Assembly: GCA_949752745.1 (NCBI GenBank)
Contig: OX457026.1
Location: 29,326,116-29,390,115, forward strand
Length of the DNA stretch: 64,000 nucleotides
Direction of reading: 5' to 3'
DNA from: Protula sp. h YS-2021
Lineage: Eukaryota; Annelida; Polychaeta; Sabellida; Serpulidae
Shown: in pieces, positions 58,099-64,000 of the stretch
Layout: each line of letters starts with the position of its first letter
How positions within the stretch are numbered: position 1 is the stretch's first letter
Notes under the pieces: generated by a model
What the model saw: only the letters and a program-made list of their open reading frames with translations
Database searches by the model: none
Told to the model about the DNA's origin: nothing
Program-made: the position numbers and the translations under genes

Positions 58099-61000
58099 CT
58101 AAGAGTGTTTTTTATTGACATCGGATCTTTGATCAACATCATTATGCATTTTGTTGACATCTCTGTTATGTTTTGATTGCTGCAGGCTTTTGCTTGAGGC
58201 CTTTTTGATATACGCTTGTATGTAGAAATTAAGGAACAAAAATATAAGAGATATGCAGTAGATGACCACCGCGTAGTTAAATCCCCATGGAAACGTGCAG
58301 TCCTGTGTCATATTGATTCCAGTGTGAATCACAATGCAGACAAACTGAATCTGAATAAAATAATATAACTTTCACTGCATATATGTTGTTTAACAATTAT
58401 TAAGCATTGTGACATGAATGATCTCTGTATTGAAACTTATTGGGCAATTAAAGTGATGTGTTATGCTAAATTTGCTACACAGCAATTAGTTTGCATCAAA
58501 TAAATCAGTTGCGATGTAAACGTTTTAGCTCCCTTTGCTTAGAATCGTACACGAGTACATTATAAATGAACTGGTAAATAGGTTGTGCTCACCAGTTGAA
58601 TAACAGTGAGGTATCTTTTCCACCAGAGATACTTCTGCATATGTGGACCAATAGCAGCCAGGCCATAGTAGCCGTACATGATTGTATGAACAAAGGAGTT
58701 GATTGCTCCAATGAAAAAGGCTGTAATAAATGCAGGATGTATTTTCTAGTTAACTTTCAAAGCTCGATCCATATACCTCAGGACCAACATAATACAAAAA
58801 CCTTTCAATTTAAACCTTTCATAATTATGAATATGACAATGATTAAAAAGCTAACTTCATCGGTTCCATGTTGTTGAATTCTTGTATACCATCTCTTAAT
58901 TGTGGAAATTCATTTGAGACCAAATAATTTTTCCTATGGCATGGAAATTTAGATGCAGGTTCCTCTCTAAATTTTGACACAAATAGCCGGCATATTATTG
59001 TTAAAAGGTTCTCAAGACTCTCATTACGTAAAGGTACTGATATAACATGAAATCGCCGCATATCGTAAATTGCATACCAGAATATTGTTAAAGGGAAAGC
59101 CAGTGCCAGGGGCATAAATAACTTGGTATTTTGCACCATTGGTAGAATCACTTTATGTTAGTATATGTAGAGTGTATATTTTGCGACTTTCAGTTCGCTT
59201 TTCGCGTTGCATACCTTGTCCACCGGCGATTAGCTTGACACCAAGCCACCAGTTGATGATCATAGTACTGTGGTGATAGACGTGAAGAAAAGTCACTTGG
59301 TTGTTTTTCTTCCGTAATATGAAAAATATCTGAATAAAAAAGATAAAATATGCTTGCTTTTAGTATATAAATAAAGTTAACTTGTTAACAAATGCTGTGT
59401 TCCTAACATCATAATTTTGACAAAGAGTACCTGGCGAATTGTAGGTTAGGATGTGCTTTTGAATAGAAATTACTCGTTTTGTTAAAACATAACACGCATA
59501 TCATTGCATATGAATTAAAGTTTAAATTAATTTTTCTACAGGCAGAAGAAAATACTAGCCATATCAAGCAATTGCAAGATGGGTACTATTATTTCGTGAA
59601 CCAGACTGTTATTTACTTTTTTTACCTTCTCGTTCTTGTTTTAGTCTTTAACGAAGGCAAGAGATGGTCTTGGTGTATTTGTTGAAATAGCCGAATATGT
59701 TTGTGTCTTGGGCAATTTGGGTAAAGAAATTACAGACCCGTTATTCAAGACTTTTGGTACTCAGCTTAATTCACCTTACTTTTAAAATTTTGCAATTCGT
59801 AGAATGAATCAGTTTTCAAGCAACAAAATTTAGAGGCGTTTTTTCAAGAATCATTTCTGTGAATGTTAGGTGGTAACGGCTAGCCCGGTTACAGCGTTGG
59901 TCCCCTTATCGCTTGGTGCATGTTTCGAATCCAGCCAGGGATGGTAAGCAAGGGAATGACTTTCTCCCCGACCGCTTCGGCTGGGTTGTTAGGGCAGTTG
60001 GTGAGATCACTTATCACGGAATTCAACATTACCTTTAAAATCATTCTTGTTAATCAACAACATACACCAGACAACTTACTGTATCTAGGAGTTCTATCAC
60101 TTTGGAGAAGAAAAACCACCAGCAGACATTGGCCATCTAAACAACACACAACGAAAACTAGATACAGTTTGAATGTTTTATTAAATCTATCCATTATGCC
60201 ATATTTAGCCCCTTATCTCGGATCCGATAGCACAGCCCCCTGATGATTTCCCTGAACGAAATAAATAAATAAATAAACAGTTTTTATACACCAATGCGCC
60301 AGATTATTCTTCTAAAGGCAGTTTACGATGTGTCCATATCACCGACATCATTGATCTCTTTTAAACCCCGGATGATTATAGTAAAAATGTTACGATTCTG
60401 AATCACTAACAGATGACGTAAAGTAGTGTGGTTTTATCTATGGTCATAGGCTTTTGTGGGAGACAGAACCATAAACATTACCTGCAAAACCTATCAATGG
60501 AGACAATGAAAAAGTGTGATTTGAATAAAGTGACTTCTTGCTTTGTAAGCGGTAAACCTAACCGCTGAACCAATCCGCCCTCCACACATGACAACTAGTA
60601 AAGAAGCGTTGAGTACCAACATTTCTCTGCAATTCCATCTTTCTGGCCAAAACATTTCTGGCCAAAACATTTTTATAAAATTCCAGCAAATCTGACCAGA
60701 TTTGTAAGCAGAGTAGTATTTTTGTGTTTCCTAAAATTTTGACAATAGTTTCTGCAATTTTTGCCGAAAGCTCTCCATCCAAAAAAAACTGTTCGGAGGA
60801 GTATCCAGTGAACATTCCTACAAAATTTTAAGAATCACACCAGAAATGTAGGAAGAGTAGCATTTTATAAAATTGTTCACACACACAGATAACAGACAAG
60901 TGATGGGTACAGATGGGTAAAGCCTCTCGACGAACGTCATCTTGGATAAACAATTAAAAAATTAAAAACCAAATAACCAATGTTATTAATTTATTTCAAA

Positions 61001-61994
61001 GATCAGCAATAGACAATGTCAAAATAATACCCTCATCGCCAAAGGTGATGTGGAATAATCGACGGGTTGACATATCAAATTGTAACCAGAAAGATACGCG
61101 CATGTCAAAAACTGAAAAAATAATAAAATATAAGAATTAAAAGCACGGAAATACTCTTTAGGTGTGAGATACATTGTTCGTAATCGTAACATATATTATA
61201 TTATATATTATATTATTTTATTTTATTTTATATTATTTTTTTCAGCAACAATATGAATTTGGAGTATGCTCAGCTTTTAACGTTTCATTCGCTCTTGTTA
61301 AAAATCCAACCGAAATTAGAATTTAAATATAAGAAAAGGATTGAAAGTTAAAATTAAAACATAACAAAAATCTGACTGACTTAAAAACAAGTATAACCAA
61401 CCTAAACATAAAATTTAAATAAGTACATCAAATTCCCATTTCTTTCGGAATGATTTTTATTGCAATATTTGAGATACCAGATATTAAAATAAAATATTAT
61501 AAATTTTTAATTAATAAGAGATATCTCTAAGCTTGTAATATTAGATATCTTTATCTTTTCTGGATTGCGATTAAGAATATCTCAAAACAATCTGAATTTA
61601 TATCCTTTAATAAACTACAATTACCATAAGTGAAAGGCAAAAATCTAGCAAAATTACCATTACACTCAAATAGTCAATATTATTTTTTTAAATGTTACAT
61701 GTTGAGGGTTTTAGATATTTGTAAACATGAATATTAAAATTATAATTGAAGTTATTCATTTCAAGTTGTTTTCTGTTATAATGAAAAATCTAAATGTTTG
61801 ACTTACCTCATAACACATATAAACTGATAATGCTTGCAGAGCGAAGTTATAGGGTATTATAAGACTTTTTAGTTGCAATGGTTCTTGGTTTTTCATCAGT
61901 TTCGGGCCTAGCCATATGATCAGAATGTAGGAGAAATAAAATATTAAAATAGGCATAGGAGTTTTCATCAGAAGCCAATTCTCTACCCTTGGAT
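58099..61994 (-). CDS. ELOVL4-like fatty acid elongase, gene C (exons 2-7)
   Basis: Elongase of ER membranes, the closest paralogue of gene B. Exons, minus strand: 61994-61807, 61111-61031, 60136-60080, 59329-59215, 58720-58593 and 58350-58099. Borders GT-AG, phases fit, exon lengths equal to gene B. Motifs: [88 protein letters not shown] (HxxHH), [43 protein letters not shown] and a KKHS C-terminus (KKxx ER retrieval). It keeps the canonical residues that gene B has changed. The start exon is not in the window: similarity to gene B upstream sequence runs to the last base, placing exon 1 roughly 60-130 bp past 64000. Confidence 0.95.
59870..59942 (+). repeat. tRNA-like SINE head in ELOVL gene C intron
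   Basis: A-box-like GGCTAGCCCGGTTACAGCG and B-box-like GTTTCGAATCC; orthologous in position to 47036-47108. Confidence 0.55.
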
Positions 61995-61999
61995 CTGAA

Positions 62000-63350
62000 A
62001 GCATATACGAGAAATAAATGCCAAAGAGTAATTTGTTTTCTCTGCTATTAAGCTACTAATTTTCACACATGCCCGCACACACCCATATTTGCGCATGCAT
62101 TCGAAACGAGCCAGAGCCAACATTGACTGAGCATTCGCATACAGGACGAAAATAAACTGATATTGCAACAGAGAGTCACTGACACATGGTAAGTCTCTGT
62201 CAAGAATTTATCAAGAAGTTGTCGAATTTACATGAGACTAACTAATTTGTCTTGTCCAGTTGACAACGCGATTCCCAATTCTACGAATCCAATAAAAAAT
62301 TTGCCAAAATTTGCCAATACTTTGTCATAAATAAATCACCAATTGTCAGTTTACAGTTTCTAATAATTCGTCATGCTATACATTCGTCACTAATCTGTCA
62401 GTAATTCTTCAATTGAAGTTTGGCAATTTGTCATAAATTCGTCAGAAACTTGTCAAACTGATTGAACCATCAATTTGACGTTACCTAACTCAACACTGTA
62501 AATTTGTCAAAACTTTGCATTTACCACTGATTTATCATTTATTTTTCTCATACATTTACAAAATCCTGATTTACAAATTGTCAACATCTTGATACAAATT
62601 GGTCAAGATATCTCTGAGAAGTGACTGACAAACTATCTGAGTAAAGAATATTTAACAAAATCATGACCATTTACGAAGCTAACATAACAACGTTGTCCAA
62701 ATACATTGTGACCAGCCATGATCTAGTTAATCAAGTGCAACAACAATTGGCAATTGCCAAATTTATAAAACCGAACAATATAAAAATGATGAGATTTAAA
62801 TTGAAAATGACGAAGCTGTAGCATTTGTACTTGATATTAACAGTTCAATTTTGAGGAGTTATTTTTAGTAAAAATGACTTTGCCGGAAAACAGGAATACC
62901 ACGTGCACCACAGCAATAAAGTTTATTTTCAGTAAGTAGTTTTTCTTCTTAATATTCCAGACCGGATTGGCATAAATTCAAGTCCATCATTTTGTTCAAG
63001 TCGTGTTTGTCCGTTGTCAGTTCAAGAAAAAAAACCGGATACAACAATATAATTCGTTCACTGACACGCCCGCCAGTAGTGTTGATGATATATGTATATG
63101 CTCGGAATGTATAGGTCAAATTTCATAACAATTGCTTCATTTTTGTTCAAGTCTTGCGGACCTGTTTTTAGGCGAACAAATAAAGTGATACCCAGGTATA
63201 CAACTACAATATATATTCTTTCATTGTGTAAGGTTTCAAAAGATTCTCCAGCTGTGTTGGAGATCTAGCTCGGAATAGACACACACCCAAAATGCAAACA
63301 CTTTGACGGACAGACGGACAGATAGAACCGTTTCCTTTAGTTCTACTGCC
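62000..63350. other. Gene C intron 1, no exon seen
   Basis: AT-rich with a loose short repeat around TTTGTCA/TTCGTCA at 62270-62470. No exon or mobile-element domain. Confidence 0.5.
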
Positions 63351-63359
63351 TATAAACCC

Positions 63360-64000
63360 CATCCTCTTTTTGCATAGGTCAAATACGCTGATCATAGTGA
63401 AATGTTTGTGTTGATTTTGTAAAAATGATGCGTGGATGTAAAATCTTTCCTGCTCATTTTAAGTGGACTGAATGTTACCATAAATTATAAGGTGCAGTTA
63501 CGCACTATTCCTGGTAGAGGAGATGACGTTTCACAGAAAATAGCAAAGCTATGTTTTTCCAGTGAGGTTTCGAACTAACAAAACAGTTTCTTTCAAATGT
63601 TTCGGAATATGAAAAACATTGTTTTGTCTGTAGAGAAAATCAAGGTGTAATCAGGCAATATTTTATATTTCGCTTTCAGAAATAGGTTCTCGTTCTAATA
63701 CATAGAGCGACAAAAGGTGTTAATTACGTACGACCAAATGGCTCCTCTCTCTTCGGCAATAACCCAGGCCCAGGGAGTGGAAGAGAGGTTGTAGGGCAGG
63801 GCGAGGGGGGGGGGGCTTATAGTACCTCATGGGGCCCAGCTACTAAGGGACTGCTTTCGCTCGTTTTCGGTCCTCACCACCACACCCCAGTGTAGCTGTA
63901 GTGTTTCGTTTCGTGTTTCTTGAAGATAAGTCCACCCCACTCTCTCCAGGGATAAAATTGCCTTGATCCGCTCTAGATGCAATGGTCAAACTATCCATCG
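63360..64000. repeat. Segmental-duplication partner of gene B intron 1
   Basis: CGCTGATCATAGT at 63389 matches 51998. GGTTCTCGTTCT, GTTAATTACG and TTCGGCAATAA at 63685-63765 match 52346-52422. The final bases (CCTTGATC...AATGGTCAAACTA) match 52564-52595, just before gene B exon 1. Confidence 0.88.

Overview
The window is metazoan genomic DNA. It has spliceosomal GT-AG introns, a vertebrate-style fatty-acid elongase exon layout, tRNA-derived repeats, and a heavy load of DIRS-order (tyrosine-recombinase) retrotransposons, LINEs, Tc1/mariner and MULE remnants. A marine or other invertebrate is the best guess, inferred from the mix of DIRS elements and ELOVL4-like genes. The sequence alone does not name the species.

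The host genes are three ELOVL (very-long-chain fatty acid elongase) genes in tandem, all on the minus strand: gene A (10168-13682, six exons seen, exon 1 not found), gene B (44710-52715, all seven exons including the start exon) and gene C (58099-61994, six exons; its first exon should lie just beyond base 64000). All share identical internal exon lengths (188, 81, 57, 115 and 128 nt) and phases, and the HxxHH active-site box. B and C come from a recent segmental duplication that includes introns and flanks. A is older and more diverged.

Bases 1-9600 hold a decayed Tc1-like transposase (1114-1990), a decayed DIRS retroelement on the minus strand (4542-6706), a tRNA-like SINE head and two hairpins. 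Bases 14342-18750 are a graveyard of a CR1/L2-like LINE (minus), a DIRS reverse-transcriptase fragment (plus) and a second tyrosine-recombinase-type retroelement (minus). Bases 19000-25200 are mostly non-coding with microsatellites, G-rich tracts and one FLYWCH zinc-finger fragment.

Bases 25200-33000 are the most unusual part. Near-perfect inverted arms, a 163-bp satellite and arrays of self-complementary GAACATGTTC-type palindromes surround an intact 237-aa acidic two-zinc-finger protein gene (26614-27327), a decayed inverted copy of it (29700-30435), a third copy cut to 12 codons (28310), and a gene for a PC4-like ssDNA-binding coactivator (28496-29038). Three copies of one TATA promoter drive the zinc-finger copies. 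This looks like a selfish or mobile family that I do not recognise. It is followed by stacked minisatellites, a tRNA-like sequence and a dense TGACGTCA array.

Bases 34068-41662 are a nearly complete DIRS element with inverted terminal repeats and an internal complementary region. It is defective: gag frameshift, RNase H domain missing, stop codon in the recombinase. It is inserted into an older repeat whose uninterrupted relative lies at 56510-57010. A pair of about 830-bp AT-rich inverted repeats (41755-42590 and 48135-48945) and a MULE transposase fragment complete the mobile content.
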